Counted from the first letter of the stretch, positions 33,472 through 44,144 are shown. The stretch: DNA of 50,313 nt from Paenibacillus roseus (GCF_016424485.1 NZ_JAELUP010000031.1:1-50313), one strand, 5' to 3'. The notes: a model not told the origin generated them from the letters alone. Made by a program: numbers and translations.

Positions 33472-34313
33472 CGGTTCCTGCACAGCCATTGATCAGTTTT
33501 ATCGGGACCACCCCCAATATCGGGACTACATCTGCTGCCTTTGCAACAGCGTACCGCTTGGCGGAAATCAATGAAGGACGGGTGCTCTTTCTGGATTTGA
33601 ATTTGAAGAGCGCCAAGCTTCACCGCTACCTTGGCGTGGACCGGCCTGGGATGACGCTGGATCATTTGCGTCCAGAACTGCTATCAGGTTCGATGAACGC
33701 CGGCAAGCTGGCAGGTGCAGCCTACCAAGTGCCGACTTGTCCGCAGCTTCATGTCCTGTTCGGCAATATGTTCAGAGATCAGGCGGAATACTTCACTCCC
33801 GGCGATATTGACCGACTTCTGGAAGCGGCGCAGCAAGCCTACCCTGTTGTGGTGGCGGATGTGAGCGCATATTGGGATAACGCCGCGACAATTACTGTCA
33901 TGCGCAGGGCGGCGCTCCGAATACTCGCGACAACTGCTGCGCTTTCCAGTTTTCAAGAGGACGCGCAGCGCTGGATTGGGCAGGTATCTCCCCTATTTGG
34001 AGTTCCATCAACTGAATACAGAGGCATTATTATTTCTCCCCCTTGGAGAAACGGAGGATTTCCAGTGAGAGACATTCGTAGAGAAATCGGCATCCCCTTG
34101 GCGGGGCAATTCAAACTAACGGAATCCATGTTGATGCAACTGGACAGCGGCAGAATGGAGGAGTGGTTGAAATCAGACAAGCAGGGCAGTCAGGCGATGC
34201 AGCCGACAGCCGAGATGATTGCTCGCGAGCTTTTGCTTCCAAGACGTATGGACAAGCAAAAGCAGCCGTGGTTCCGGAAGCTGGCAGCGATTCGTAATGG
34301 AGCCGGCTCATGA
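33468..34313 (+). CDS. CpaE/ParA-like protein with degenerate P-loop
   Basis: A 281-residue protein with the MinD/ParA fold: the opening reads SFIGTTPNIGTTSAAFATAY where ATP-binding relatives have KGGVGKT, followed by VLFLDLNLKSAKLHRYLG, VVVADVSAYWDNAA and a C-terminal effector-like region. Both lysines of the deviant Walker A are replaced, so ATP hydrolysis is unlikely. CpaE relatives place the Tad machine at a cell site. It overlaps both neighbours by 4 bp, so it is made together with CpaF. It may be a structural derivative. Confidence 0.75.
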   Translation: MTVPAQPLISFIGTTPNIGTTSAAFATAYRLAEINEGRVLFLDLNLKSAKLHRYLGVDRPGMTLDHLRPELLSGSMNAGKLAGAAYQVPTCPQLHVLFGNMFRDQAEYFTPGDIDRLLEAAQQAYPVVVADVSAYWDNAATITVMRRAALRILATTAALSSFQEDAQRWIGQVSPLFGVPSTEYRGIIISPPWRNGGFPVRDIRREIGIPLAGQFKLTESMLMQLDSGRMEEWLKSDKQGSQAMQPTAEMIARELLLPRRMDKQKQPWFRKLAAIRNGAGS

Positions 34314-35707
34314 ACGAACGCTCAACAGAGAGTCGGTTTTCCCCATCGGAGTATGCGGCCCGGCTCGGGCTGGAGCAGATAAAATCAGAACGTGGACCGG
34401 CTACAACCGATCATCGGCCGGAACAGGAGTTCAGCAAGCTCGCCGAAGATATCCGCAGCTATCTTGCAGCGCCGCGCGGAAGCACGGAGGAGGAGCGACG
34501 ACAGCATAATGAACGGTTAAATAGAGCCGTGCTCGGGTTCCGTCAGGAACGGGAAGAAGTATTGGCGATGATTACTGATCGCCTGATTCGGCATCGCGTC
34601 CATCAAATTGCCGGTTACAATCACCCTTACCCTACTCTTGCCGAAGCATTATTTGCTGAAGTGATTGGCCTGAATGTGCTGGAATTGGTACTGCTGCACA
34701 AGGAAGGACTGGAGGAAATTCAGGTCGTCGGCACGCAAATATTCGAGGTCAAGGGCGGCCACGCTGCGCCTTCTTCATATTCATTTGACAACGTGCATGA
34801 TGTGGAGCGCATTCAGCAAAATCTGGTGCTTTACAATAATGACCGTATTAATCCGCGTAAACGTTGGGCGGAAGTGATGCTCTCTGACGGTTCGCGGGTG
34901 ACCATGACCGGCTTTGGGTTTACCTCGGAGCCGACGCTGACCTTGCGCTTTTATACAGTACGGCATTTTGATTTGCGGGCATTATGCAGTCCTGAGGTGC
35001 AGACGATGAATGAACACATGCTGGAGCTGATCCGGCATATCCTGGTTTCCCGCTTCAATGTGGTCATTATCGGTCCGACCAATTCCGGCAAGACGCATCT
35101 AATCAAATCACTAATTGCCGAGCTCCCGGATGAGGAACGCATTGTTACCATTGAGAATCGTCTGGAAATGAGGCTGCGGCGGGATTTCCCGAATAAAAAT
35201 ATTGTGGAATATGAGACTGATGAGGAAGATGGTCTGCACAATGCGCCACAGGCGTTCAAGCTGGCCCTCCGACAGTCGCCGCAAAGGATTATTCATGCGG
35301 AAATCCGGGATGAAGACGCCAATATTTATGTCAGAGCTTGTACACGGGGGCATTCCGGGAGTATGACCACAGTCCACGCGAATACGCTTGAGGATGTGCC
35401 TGAGGCGATAACTGATATGTGTATGCTGGATGGCAGGGCGATGAATCCGGAGCGGCTGATGAAGCGGATCACGGAATATGTGACCCAGGTTGGTATAGAG
35501 ATGCGCCAGGTCGACGGCAAGCGGCGCATTGTCCGAATCGGCGGCCTGTATTGGACTAACGGCCAGACGGAGGTAAAAGAATGGGTTCACTACGATAGGA
35601 AGCAAGGGACGTGGGTGTTTCACGAAATTGCCGGGCGGCCAGCTTACGGATCAACATCCAACATCGCTCGGAAAAGCATGGCACAGCTTAAAGAGAGGCT
35701 GATTTGA
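34310..35707 (+). CDS. CpaF/TadA-type secretion ATPase
   Basis: A 465-residue type II/IV secretion ATPase. The N-terminal 90 residues are charged and variable; the core has Walker A GPTNSGKTH (about 253-261), Asp-box-like IVTIENRLEMRL, Walker B-region RIIHAEIRDEDA and the His-box GHSGSMTTVHANTLEDV. All active-site elements are intact, unlike the CpaE-like neighbour. It should power pilus assembly or protein export through the TadB/TadC platform encoded next. Starts at ATGA overlapping the previous stop. Confidence 0.9.
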   Translation: MNERSTESRFSPSEYAARLGLEQIKSERGPATTDHRPEQEFSKLAEDIRSYLAAPRGSTEEERRQHNERLNRAVLGFRQEREEVLAMITDRLIRHRVHQIAGYNHPYPTLAEALFAEVIGLNVLELVLLHKEGLEEIQVVGTQIFEVKGGHAAPSSYSFDNVHDVERIQQNLVLYNNDRINPRKRWAEVMLSDGSRVTMTGFGFTSEPTLTLRFYTVRHFDLRALCSPEVQTMNEHMLELIRHILVSRFNVVIIGPTNSGKTHLIKSLIAELPDEERIVTIENRLEMRLRRDFPNKNIVEYETDEEDGLHNAPQAFKLALRQSPQRIIHAEIRDEDANIYVRACTRGHSGSMTTVHANTLEDVPEAITDMCMLDGRAMNPERLMKRITEYVTQVGIEMRQVDGKRRIVRIGGLYWTNGQTEVKEWVHYDRKQGTWVFHEIAGRPAYGSTSNIARKSMAQLKERLI

Positions 35708-36645
35708 TGGGAATTGGTTTTATTCTCGTTATACATGGAACATTGCTTTTCTTTCTGCTATGCGGCGTGCTGTATTTGTTGTTCAACGCCATGGCAGAGT
35801 TGGAGAGCAGGCAGGACAGGCTGAATTACAAGCGGAACGGAAGGCTCATCAGTCGGTTTGCGCGCTGGCTTTCCCGATATGAAGCGCCGCACCGTCATCT
35901 ATCGGACCTGCTGGAATCGATGCGCTGGCCGCTGCAGGCCGGAGGGTTCGTATTGCTTTGCGTGCTGCTATTCGTTGCCGGGATGGTCAGCGGCATTATC
36001 CTATTTCACAGTGCAAAGGGAGCTGTTTTGCTCGCCATGCTGCTGGGGGCAACGCCGTATTTATGGCTGCGCATGTCGCTTGTCCAGAGGCAGCTTAAGA
36101 CGCAACTCGACTTCCTGCCGGCGGTAGAGCTGTTTTACCAGTGCTACCTGATTACAGGGGAGCGTCAAATTCGGAGCGCCCTGCAGCGTACGGTCGAAGA
36201 GGAGCGGTTGCTAGGCCCGATTCAGGGCGTTTTTGAGCAACTGTATCGCAATTTGTCCGTACGCGGCGATGATGAGAGCAGTTTGCGAATTTTTTCAGCT
36301 TCCCTTGGTCATGTATGGGCGGACTACTACACCCAGATTTTACGTGTTGCGCTCGCGGAGGGCCATCCTGTAGGGGATAATCTCAAAGAATTGATTACCG
36401 ACATGCGTAAGGCAAGGCGTGCCAATCAGCAGGAACGGAACAGGTTGCTGGAAATTCGGATTGCTAATTTTACCCCAATTTTGTTCCTGGCACTGTTTAT
36501 CGGCATTAACCTGCATTATAACCCGGATCAGGCTTATTACTATTATGTGCTGGACCCTCAGGGGCGGGATATGTTGCTAAATGCGGCCGCACTCATATTT
36601 ATTTCTTTTGTTATGGGTCTCTACCTGTCCCGCAAAAAAATGTAA
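35707..36645 (+). CDS. TadB-like inner-membrane platform protein
   Basis: A 312-residue protein with an N-terminal helix (about 4-26), a pair of central helices (about 75-115), a T2SSF-type cytoplasmic domain (about 125-250, with LDFLPAVELFYQCYLITGERQIRSAL and VALAEGHPVGDNLKELI) and two C-terminal helices. It is the F-type platform protein next to the ATPase. The ATG at 35707 overlaps the preceding TGA by one base; a TTG directly before it is also possible. Confidence 0.8.
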   Translation: MGIGFILVIHGTLLFFLLCGVLYLLFNAMAELESRQDRLNYKRNGRLISRFARWLSRYEAPHRHLSDLLESMRWPLQAGGFVLLCVLLFVAGMVSGIILFHSAKGAVLLAMLLGATPYLWLRMSLVQRQLKTQLDFLPAVELFYQCYLITGERQIRSALQRTVEEERLLGPIQGVFEQLYRNLSVRGDDESSLRIFSASLGHVWADYYTQILRVALAEGHPVGDNLKELITDMRKARRANQQERNRLLEIRIANFTPILFLALFIGINLHYNPDQAYYYYVLDPQGRDMLLNAAALIFISFVMGLYLSRKKM

Positions 36646-36663
36646 AGGAAGGAAGTTGCGCCT

Positions 36664-37530
36664 TTGGTTACCGGACAATATATGTTGTGGGCTGCGCTTG
36701 CCGGGCAGTATGTGCTGGGTTTTATTGCTGCCTTTGCATTGCTAAGAGTCTTTGTTACGCGAAGACCGAGGTGGCTGCATCTTTCCTCCGGCCGGTCGGG
36801 GCAGCAAGCTCGCGTTCCAGAGTCTCTTTTGCGCTGGCTGGGGTTAGGAAGGGATAGCAAAGCCTTCAAGGAGAGAGAAGGATTGCTGGCCGGAATCGGC
36901 TATGTGGGAGATCCCGCATTCTATCTGTTGTTTAGACAGCTACTGCTCGTGCTGCTGCCCGCCGCTGCGGCAGTCGGATACAAGCTGGGCTTGCAGCCTT
37001 TATGGTACGCCGGTGCTTTTGCCAGCGCTGCGCTCCTAATGTTTGACAAGCCTTGGCTGCAGAGTATGAAAGGTTGGCGGACAGGGCGGATGACGAAGGA
37101 GATTTATACGATCAGCAATCAACTGCTCTACTTGTCAGGCTCATCCTTGAACATCCATACGAAGCTGATGCGTTGCCTGCCATATGCCCGTGTCCTCCGC
37201 AGCGACCTTCAGCGGTTGTTGGGCGAATGGTATCATGACGCGGAAGGAGCGCTGACACGGTTCAAGCTGCGTATTGGAACAGAAGAAGGACTCAGCTTTG
37301 TCGAGACCATCAACTCCCTCCGTCTGCATGAGAGCGGGGAATACTACCGCCTGCTGAGAGAACGAATTCAGGATTATAAGGAGAAGCTGGATCTTGCCAA
37401 GGAAAGCCGCAAAGAGTCGGCCTCCTACCTGCTGTTTGTGCTTGCAGGCGTGCCTATCCTCTATATGTTTCAAATTTTTATTTATCCTTGGGTTCAGGAA
37501 ACGCAAAAGCTGTTCCAATCCCTCAATTAA
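36664..37530 (+). CDS. TadC-like inner-membrane platform protein
   Basis: A 288-residue protein: N-terminal helix (3-23), two central helices (about 75-125), a cytoplasmic helical domain (YTISNQLLYLSGSSLNIHTKLMRC to YRLLRERIQDYKEKL) and a C-terminal helix (LLFVLAGVPILYMFQIFIYP). It starts with TTG after AAGGAAGGAAG. It is the usual partner of TadB. Confidence 0.75.
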   Translation: MVTGQYMLWAALAGQYVLGFIAAFALLRVFVTRRPRWLHLSSGRSGQQARVPESLLRWLGLGRDSKAFKEREGLLAGIGYVGDPAFYLLFRQLLLVLLPAAAAVGYKLGLQPLWYAGAFASAALLMFDKPWLQSMKGWRTGRMTKEIYTISNQLLYLSGSSLNIHTKLMRCLPYARVLRSDLQRLLGEWYHDAEGALTRFKLRIGTEEGLSFVETINSLRLHESGEYYRLLRERIQDYKEKLDLAKESRKESASYLLFVLAGVPILYMFQIFIYPWVQETQKLFQSLN

Positions 37531-37594
37531 TAAATCATTTCAGATAATAAATCATTTCAGAATTACGCAATTGGTGAAAGGAGGTGAGCTTCTA

Positions 37595-37747
37595 ATGAGA
37601 AATATCTTGATGACCGTGATGTTGCTTGTAGTCGTAGTAGTTCTGTTCAATGGCATCATTACACAGAGCAATACGGGAACACAGGCGCAAATTCAAAAGC
37701 AGGGCACAGATGCCAATGCGAAAATTGGTTCGCTTGCTCCGCAGTAA
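37595..37747 (+). CDS. 50-residue membrane-anchored peptide of the Tad-like locus
   Basis: ATG at 37595 stands after AAAGGAGGTGAG. The product is MRNILMTVMLLVVVVVLFNG followed by a 30-residue polar tail rich in Gln/Thr/Asn. Size and position fit a Flp-type minor pilin, but there is no prepilin cleavage motif (Gly followed by four residues and Glu), so it may instead be a small assembly subunit. Unknown family. Confidence 0.65.
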   Translation: MRNILMTVMLLVVVVVLFNGIITQSNTGTQAQIQKQGTDANAKIGSLAPQ

Positions 37748-37776
37748 TCCGCAGCATGAGAGGAGGCTTGCCTGGC

Positions 37777-37923
37777 ATGCGGAGTATTCTAATCAGTGTG
37801 CTGCTGATTGCTGCTATCATTGTCATTTATACGGATTCGTTCAGGGGAGACGGGGGAGCAGAGCAATTGATTAACGGGAGCGGATCGAGGATGAGCCGGA
37901 TGATTGAGGGGATTGATCCGTGA
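37777..37923 (+). CDS. 48-residue membrane-anchored peptide of the Tad-like locus
   Basis: ATG at 37777, ten bases after GGAGG (an in-frame ATG at 37756 and TTG at 37768 are alternatives). The product is MRSILISVLLIAAIIVIYTD followed by a Gly/Ser/Arg tail ending MIEGIDP. Like the previous peptide it has one helix directly at the N-terminus. Its TGA overlaps the GTG of the next gene, so it is part of the operon. Pilin or assembly role unproven. Confidence 0.6.
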   Translation: MRSILISVLLIAAIIVIYTDSFRGDGGAEQLINGSGSRMSRMIEGIDP

Positions 37924-38345
37924 AGTCATTGCTTGTATTTGTGCTGCTGGCTGCAACAATGTGCTGGTTCATGTTCTCCCCTATTTATAAGCATGTATTT
38001 ATTGTGCGGCAGGCTGTGCTGCAGAAGGAAGTCGATTACTTGCTGGAGGTCGGGGCCAGCGGCGAGTATGGCTATATCAGCAGTGCCATGGTGGAGCAAT
38101 CCAGGTCCCGGCTGGAGGCATTGGGACTCGATCCAGATGCGGTTATTTATGAGATTTCCTCTACAAGCGGCCTGCCTGCCGATCATTCTGCAGCTCCGTT
38201 GCGTCGAGGTACCGGGTTGATCTTGACCATCCGCTATCCATATGAGCGCTTATTGGAAATTGACCGTTTGATCGGGTTGACGCCACCCTCCCCCGACACG
38301 CTTATGAGCGCGAGAGGTATGAAAATGAGCGAGTTTATCAGATAG
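37920..38345 (+). CDS. hypothetical membrane-anchored protein of the Tad-like locus
   Basis: A 141-residue protein starting GTG in a 4-bp overlap. One N-terminal helix (about 3-23), then about 115 outer residues with YGYISSAMVEQSRSRLEALGLD and a beta-rich GLILTIRYPYERLLEID. TadE-like and similar pseudopilins have this build (N-terminal helix, small alpha/beta head), but no family match is recognised. Confidence 0.7.
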   Translation: MKSLLVFVLLAATMCWFMFSPIYKHVFIVRQAVLQKEVDYLLEVGASGEYGYISSAMVEQSRSRLEALGLDPDAVIYEISSTSGLPADHSAAPLRRGTGLILTIRYPYERLLEIDRLIGLTPPSPDTLMSARGMKMSEFIR

Positions 38346-38365
38346 GAAGGGAGACTTTTTGCCGG

Positions 38366-38851
38366 ATGTACAAGCTGCTGCTAATTCCCTTATTGATGGT
38401 GGTCTGGATGATGCTGCATGTGCTTCAGCTGGATGAAGAGATGGCGATCCAGACCTTGTTTCAGGGTAAGCATGCGGTTAATCGGGCGGCTCATGCGGCA
38501 GCGCAACAGCTTGATCAGGCAGAGCTTGCTTCGGGGAGACTGGTCATTGACCGGGAAGCTGCGCGAGAGAAAGCGATGCAATACTTAAGCTATAATTTGC
38601 TACTGGACAGCGAGAGTCAGCCGATAGAGGGATCGCTTCTCAAGGAAAAGCCGGAAATTATGGTCTTTGATATCATTGACGGGGATCATTCCTTCCCCTA
38701 CAGGTACAGCGCGCCTGACTATCAGTTTGAGGTCACGTTGCAAGGACCGGGCGTAATCATCATTGCTCAGTTGAAATACCCTCGCGCGTTCACGGTACTT
38801 GATCCGATTGAGTGGAATATCAAGGGGGTGGCGGAGCTGTTGGCAAGTTGA
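38366..38851 (+). CDS. hypothetical TadE/TadG-like membrane-anchored protein
   Basis: A 161-residue protein with one N-terminal helix (about 3-20, LLLIPLLMVVWMMLHVLQL), a helical stretch QGKHAVNRAAHAAAQQLDQAEL like the region after the helix in TadE/pseudopilins, and a beta-rich C-terminus. It begins ATG after AAGGGAG at a distance and ends the Tad-like operon. Family not recognised with certainty. Confidence 0.7.
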   Translation: MYKLLLIPLLMVVWMMLHVLQLDEEMAIQTLFQGKHAVNRAAHAAAQQLDQAELASGRLVIDREAAREKAMQYLSYNLLLDSESQPIEGSLLKEKPEIMVFDIIDGDHSFPYRYSAPDYQFEVTLQGPGVIIIAQLKYPRAFTVLDPIEWNIKGVAELLAS

Positions 38852-38913
38852 CGCGACTGGATAAAATTGCTGTAATGGAGGGAGGGAACTTAAGGAACAG
38901 GAGTGAAGAGAGA

Positions 38914-40146
38914 ATGAAGCTCGATTGGCAGGCTGACAGCAGGGGTGAACGCACGGGCCGTATCGGCAAATTGCAAAATGCCATGCGCAAGGCGGGACTG
39001 GACGCGTTCCTCGCAACTCAGAATGTGGATTTATATTATTTGACTGGCTCTATGCAGACAGGCTACATGCTGATACCGGCAGAGGGAGAACCAACCTACT
39101 ACGTGCGGAGAAGTGTTGCCAGGGCGATCAGTGAATCATCCTTCCGGGCAGTACCGCTCGGCTCGTTTCGCAATTTTGCCGGGACACTGGCTGCTGACTA
39201 CCCGAAGCTCTTTGGCGGCATTGGTCCGGTGAGGATCGGAACAGAGTTGGACGTGTTGCCGACCCAAGTCTACCTGAAGCTATCCGAAATGTTGAATGCA
39301 AGCAGCACTAAGGTTGAACTGGTAGACGGCTCAGGTCTGATCCGTCGAATCAGAATGGTGAAATCTCCATATGAACTTGGCAGAATTTCCGCCGCGGCTG
39401 AGGTCGTCGATGGAGCGTTGACGGCTGCCCTGCCGTATCTGCGGGAAGGGATGACCGAACTGGAATGGATGGCCCGTCTGGAGCACGAACTGCGGGTACG
39501 CGGCCATATTGGGCTGATGCGGATGCGCGGATACAATCAGGAAGTGATTACGGGAATGGTAGGTTCGGGTGCGGCTGCGGCAGAGTCTTCCTACTTTGAC
39601 GGTCCGGCAGGGGGCAGAGGACTTGGTCCTTCAGCTCCCCAAAGTGTAAGCCGCAAGACATTTGCGCGCAACGAGCCGATATTAATTGATATTGGCTGCT
39701 GTATGGACGGCTATGTAATAGATCAGACCCGAACCGCGGTTATCGGTGATTTGCCTGCAGACCTGCTTAGAGCCTATGAGGTATCTGTACATATCATCCG
39801 AGCGGTTGAGAACTCCTTGAAACCAGGTACACCAGCAGATGCCTTGTATGCGGAAGCGTTGAAGATGGCTGCCGATGCCGGATTATCCGAGCATTTTATG
39901 GGTTATGGCGAAGACCGGGTGAAATTTCTTGGTCACGGCATTGGCCTTGAGATTGATGAATGGCCCGTTCTGGCCAAGGGATTCGCCAATCCGCTGGAGG
40001 CGGGGATGGTACTGGCAGTAGAGCCGAAATTCACCTTTCCGGGCAGAGGGGTGGTCGGCATAGAGAACACCTATATAATCACCGAAGGAGGACCGCTTGC
40101 GCTTACACGTTCCAAGGAAGAGTTGATTATACTACCGATTCAGTAG
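38914..40146 (+). CDS. M24-family metallopeptidase (Xaa-Pro aminopeptidase/dipeptidase-like)
   Basis: A 410-residue protein: N-terminal creatinase-type domain (about 10-140, GLDAFLATQNVDLYYLTGSMQTGYM) and a C-terminal pita-bread catalytic domain with metal ligands in LIDIGCCMDGYVIDQTR (two Asp), FLGHGIGLEIDEWP (His), LAVEPKF (Glu) and GIENTYIIT (Glu). It probably removes residues next to proline from peptides in the cytosol. Start chosen at 38914 behind AGGAGTGAAG; frames open up to 38812 would overlap the previous gene. No link to pilus genes is implied. Confidence 0.9.
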   Translation: MKLDWQADSRGERTGRIGKLQNAMRKAGLDAFLATQNVDLYYLTGSMQTGYMLIPAEGEPTYYVRRSVARAISESSFRAVPLGSFRNFAGTLAADYPKLFGGIGPVRIGTELDVLPTQVYLKLSEMLNASSTKVELVDGSGLIRRIRMVKSPYELGRISAAAEVVDGALTAALPYLREGMTELEWMARLEHELRVRGHIGLMRMRGYNQEVITGMVGSGAAAAESSYFDGPAGGRGLGPSAPQSVSRKTFARNEPILIDIGCCMDGYVIDQTRTAVIGDLPADLLRAYEVSVHIIRAVENSLKPGTPADALYAEALKMAADAGLSEHFMGYGEDRVKFLGHGIGLEIDEWPVLAKGFANPLEAGMVLAVEPKFTFPGRGVVGIENTYIITEGGPLALTRSKEELIILPIQ

Positions 40147-40329
40147 CTGCCGCGAGCGTAGACGGTTTCGCTGTTAATGATCCATAACTAGTAGTTGCCA
40201 GTTAGTGATCAAGCCGTTTGCGGTTGTTACCGGAACACGGACAGGGATTCTACTATTGGACACCGCTATCTTTTTTTAGTAGGATAGATACAAGAATCTA
40301 CGAACTGCTAAGATAGGGGGCGGATGGCG

Positions 40330-40710
40330 ATGTGGAAGTTAGGCCAGAAAGTCATCGTTGTCGACGATAAATTTGAACAGAATCTCCCCGTTGGGGAGTA
40401 CGGGTATATAATCGCGTATGACCGGAATCCCGATAATGCGTTTGATTACGTGGTGCGGATTCCGAAGGTGAACAAGAACTTTTTCGTTCCCGGTTCTGAT
40501 CTTGAGCTGGAGGAATTGCTCGTCCAGGAAGAGATTGACCGGATCGAGCGGGAAGCACTGATTGATTTTGCTCTTGCGACTCATAATGAAGCGTTATTCA
40601 AGCGAATTATGAATGGGGATGCTAATGAAGAGGAAGTGGCGGAGGGACATGCAACGATTACCAAGCCTGAAGATTTTGTCAGACAAATTAATCTGAAGGC
40701 CTGGATTTAA
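40330..40710 (+). CDS. hypothetical protein with KOW/SH3-like N-terminus and IDEAL-like segment
   Basis: A 126-residue soluble acidic protein. The N-terminal 55 residues (LGQKVIVVDDKFEQNLPVGEYGYIIAYDRN and FDYVVRIP) look like a small SH3/KOW-type barrel; EREALIDFALATHNEALFKRIMNG resembles the short IDEAL domain found in Firmicute proteins. ATG at 40330 is nine bases after AGGGGGCGG; ATG at 40324 is too close. It stands alone before gatCAB. Confidence 0.75.
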   Translation: MWKLGQKVIVVDDKFEQNLPVGEYGYIIAYDRNPDNAFDYVVRIPKVNKNFFVPGSDLELEELLVQEEIDRIEREALIDFALATHNEALFKRIMNGDANEEEVAEGHATITKPEDFVRQINLKAWI

Positions 40711-40744
40711 CTGTACTTGCCAAGAACCGCACAGCCGTTAACAT

Positions 40745-40786
40745 AGTGCCCGCTCTATCCAGAATGTTCTGAATGGAGCGGGCACT
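40745..40786 (+). terminator. hairpin after the IDEAL-like gene
   Basis: AGTGCCCGCTC and GAGCGGGCACT form an 11-bp stem; the following GCTGTTTAT has only a short T-run. Confidence 0.65.
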
Positions 40787-40806
40787 GCTGTTTATAGCGG
40801 AGTTTA

Positions 40807-40835
40807 TTGAGTTGGAGCCTTCTCTAGGCTATAAT
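40807..40835 (+). promoter_or_regulatory. sigma-A promoter of gatCAB
   Basis: TTGAGT at 40807-40812 and TATAAT at 40830-40835 with 17 bp between, 43 bp before gatC. Confidence 0.75.
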
Positions 40836-40877
40836 GGGAACATTGAGTATAGGGCTTGCAAAGGAGGAACACGATTC

Positions 40878-41165
40878 ATGAGCATAACGATTAAGGATGT
40901 TGAGCATGTTGCTGCACTGGCCCGTTTGGAGCTGTCAGAGGAAGAAAAAGAGCAATTCACCGACCAGTTGAATGCCATTTTGAAATATGCGGAGAAGCTG
41001 GGAGAGCTGGATACAAACAATGTAGAGCCGACCAGCCATGTCCAGCCGATTACTAATGTGATGCGCGAGGATGTGCCGCGTCCGTCCGTCGGCGTAGAGA
41101 AAGCAATGCGCAATGCGCCGGATGAAGAGGATGGACAATTCCGAGTTCCGGCAGTATTGGAATAG
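40878..41165 (+). CDS. gatC: aspartyl/glutamyl-tRNA amidotransferase subunit C
   Basis: A 95-residue protein with the GatC pattern: [36 protein letters not shown], and [20 protein letters not shown]. It stabilises the GatA-GatB contact in the enzyme that turns Glu-tRNA(Gln) and Asp-tRNA(Asn) into the amide forms. The ATG follows AAAGGAGGAAC; the frame is open upstream but the promoter lies inside that part. Confidence 0.96.
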   Translation: MSITIKDVEHVAALARLELSEEEKEQFTDQLNAILKYAEKLGELDTNNVEPTSHVQPITNVMREDVPRPSVGVEKAMRNAPDEEDGQFRVPAVLE

Positions 41166-41196
41166 ATTCGACAGATATTGAAGGGAGGAATCACTG

Positions 41197-42657
<1,461 letters not shown>

Positions 42658-42701
42658 GTGTTAGCTAGAGTCGGAAACCAAGAAGCAGGAGGAACCAAGC
42701 G

Positions 42702-44144
42702 ATGTCACAATCGACCAAATATGAAACGGTAGTGGGTCTTGAGGTGCACGTGGAGCTGCATACCAAGAGCAAAATCTTTTGCGGCTGCAAGGCATCCTTT
42801 GGCGCAGCGCCGAATACGCATACCTGCCCGATCTGTCTCGGACATCCGGGCGTATTGCCTGTATTGAACAGACAAGCCGTAGAGTATGCGATGAAGGCGG
42901 CAATGGCGCTTAATTGCGAGATTGCTACCGAAAGTAAATTTGACCGGAAAAATTATTTTTACCCGGATTCGCCAAAGGCTTATCAGATTTCACAGTATGA
43001 CAAGCCGATCGGCGAGAACGGCTGGATTGATATTGAAGTGGACGGCAAGACGAAGCGGATCGGGATTACCCGTCTCCATCTGGAGGAGGATGCAGGCAAA
43101 CTGACGCATGTTGACGGCGGTTATGCCTCGCTTGTCGATCTGAACCGTGTCGGTACGCCACTGGTGGAAATCGTCTCCGAGCCGGATATTCGTACGCCTG
43201 AAGAGGCGAAGGCTTATCTGGAGAAGCTGAAGGCTATCATGCTGTATTGTGAAGTTTCCGACGTGAAGATGGAGGAAGGCTCGCTGCGCTGCGATGCCAA
43301 TATCAGTATTCGTCCGTGGGGCCAAGAGAAGCTCGGAACCCGTACCGAGCTCAAAAATATGAACTCCTTCCGTGGCGTACAGCGCGGTCTGGAGTATGAA
43401 GAATGGCGTCAGGCAGAGGTGCTGGACGGCGGCGGGATTGTAGTACAGGAGACGCGCCGCTGGGACGAGGCCAAGGGCAAGACGATCTCGATGCGGAGCA
43501 AGGAAGAAGCGCATGACTATCGCTACTTCCCGGACCCGGATTTGGTGCAGATCTATATTGACGATGAGTGGAAAACCAGAGTTCTCGCCTCCATCCCTGA
43601 GTTGCCGGATGCACGTCAGGTGCGCTATGCCAGCGAACTGGGGTTGCCGTCGTATGATGCAGCCGTCATTACTTCCTCCAAGAAGCTGGCGGATTTCTTC
43701 GAGGAGAGCCTGAACTATACCAAGGATGCCAAGGCGGTATCCAACTGGATAATGGGCGATTTGCTCGGATATTTGAATGCCAACAGCCTGGAACTGGACG
43801 ATGTGAAGATTACCGGCCAAGGGCTTGGTGAAATGATCGGTCTGCTGGAGAAGGGCACAATCAGCAGCAAAATTGCCAAAACCGTATTCAAGACAATGCT
43901 CGAAACAGGCAAGCTGCCACAGCAGATCGTAGAGGAGCAGGGGCTGGTGCAAATCAGCGATGAAGGTGCCATTTTGGCCATCGTTGAGAAAGTTGTTGCC
44001 GCAAATCCGCAATCTGTGGAAGATTTTCGCGCTGGCAAGGACAAGGCGATTGGTTTCCTCGTTGGACAAGTAATGAAGGAATCCAGAGGAAAGGCCAATC
44101 CTGCCCTGGCTAATAAGCTGTTGCAGGAATGTCTGAGTCGTTAA
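42702..44144 (+). CDS. gatB: aspartyl/glutamyl-tRNA amidotransferase subunit B
   Basis: A 480-residue subunit with the kinase-like cradle domain ([22 protein letters not shown], with zinc-binding Cys pairs in CGC and CPIC), the LEEDAGK and [15 protein letters not shown] motifs, and the C-terminal YqeY-like tRNA-binding tail. It phosphorylates the misacylated tRNA and transfers ammonia received from GatA. AGGAGG stands ten bases before the ATG. Confidence 0.97.
   Translation: MSQSTKYETVVGLEVHVELHTKSKIFCGCKASFGAAPNTHTCPICLGHPGVLPVLNRQAVEYAMKAAMALNCEIATESKFDRKNYFYPDSPKAYQISQYDKPIGENGWIDIEVDGKTKRIGITRLHLEEDAGKLTHVDGGYASLVDLNRVGTPLVEIVSEPDIRTPEEAKAYLEKLKAIMLYCEVSDVKMEEGSLRCDANISIRPWGQEKLGTRTELKNMNSFRGVQRGLEYEEWRQAEVLDGGGIVVQETRRWDEAKGKTISMRSKEEAHDYRYFPDPDLVQIYIDDEWKTRVLASIPELPDARQVRYASELGLPSYDAAVITSSKKLADFFEESLNYTKDAKAVSNWIMGDLLGYLNANSLELDDVKITGQGLGEMIGLLEKGTISSKIAKTVFKTMLETGKLPQQIVEEQGLVQISDEGAILAIVEKVVAANPQSVEDFRAGKDKAIGFLVGQVMKESRGKANPALANKLLQECLSR

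Noticed and set aside
37394..37594. N-terminal extension of the 50-residue peptide into the TadC gene
   Set aside because: The extension is out of frame with TadC and has no ribosome site, while AAAGGAGGTGAG fits the ATG at 37595.
42990..44069. 359-residue open frame antisense to gatB
   Set aside because: It lies fully within gatB, whose protein is unmistakable; the antisense product resembles nothing.
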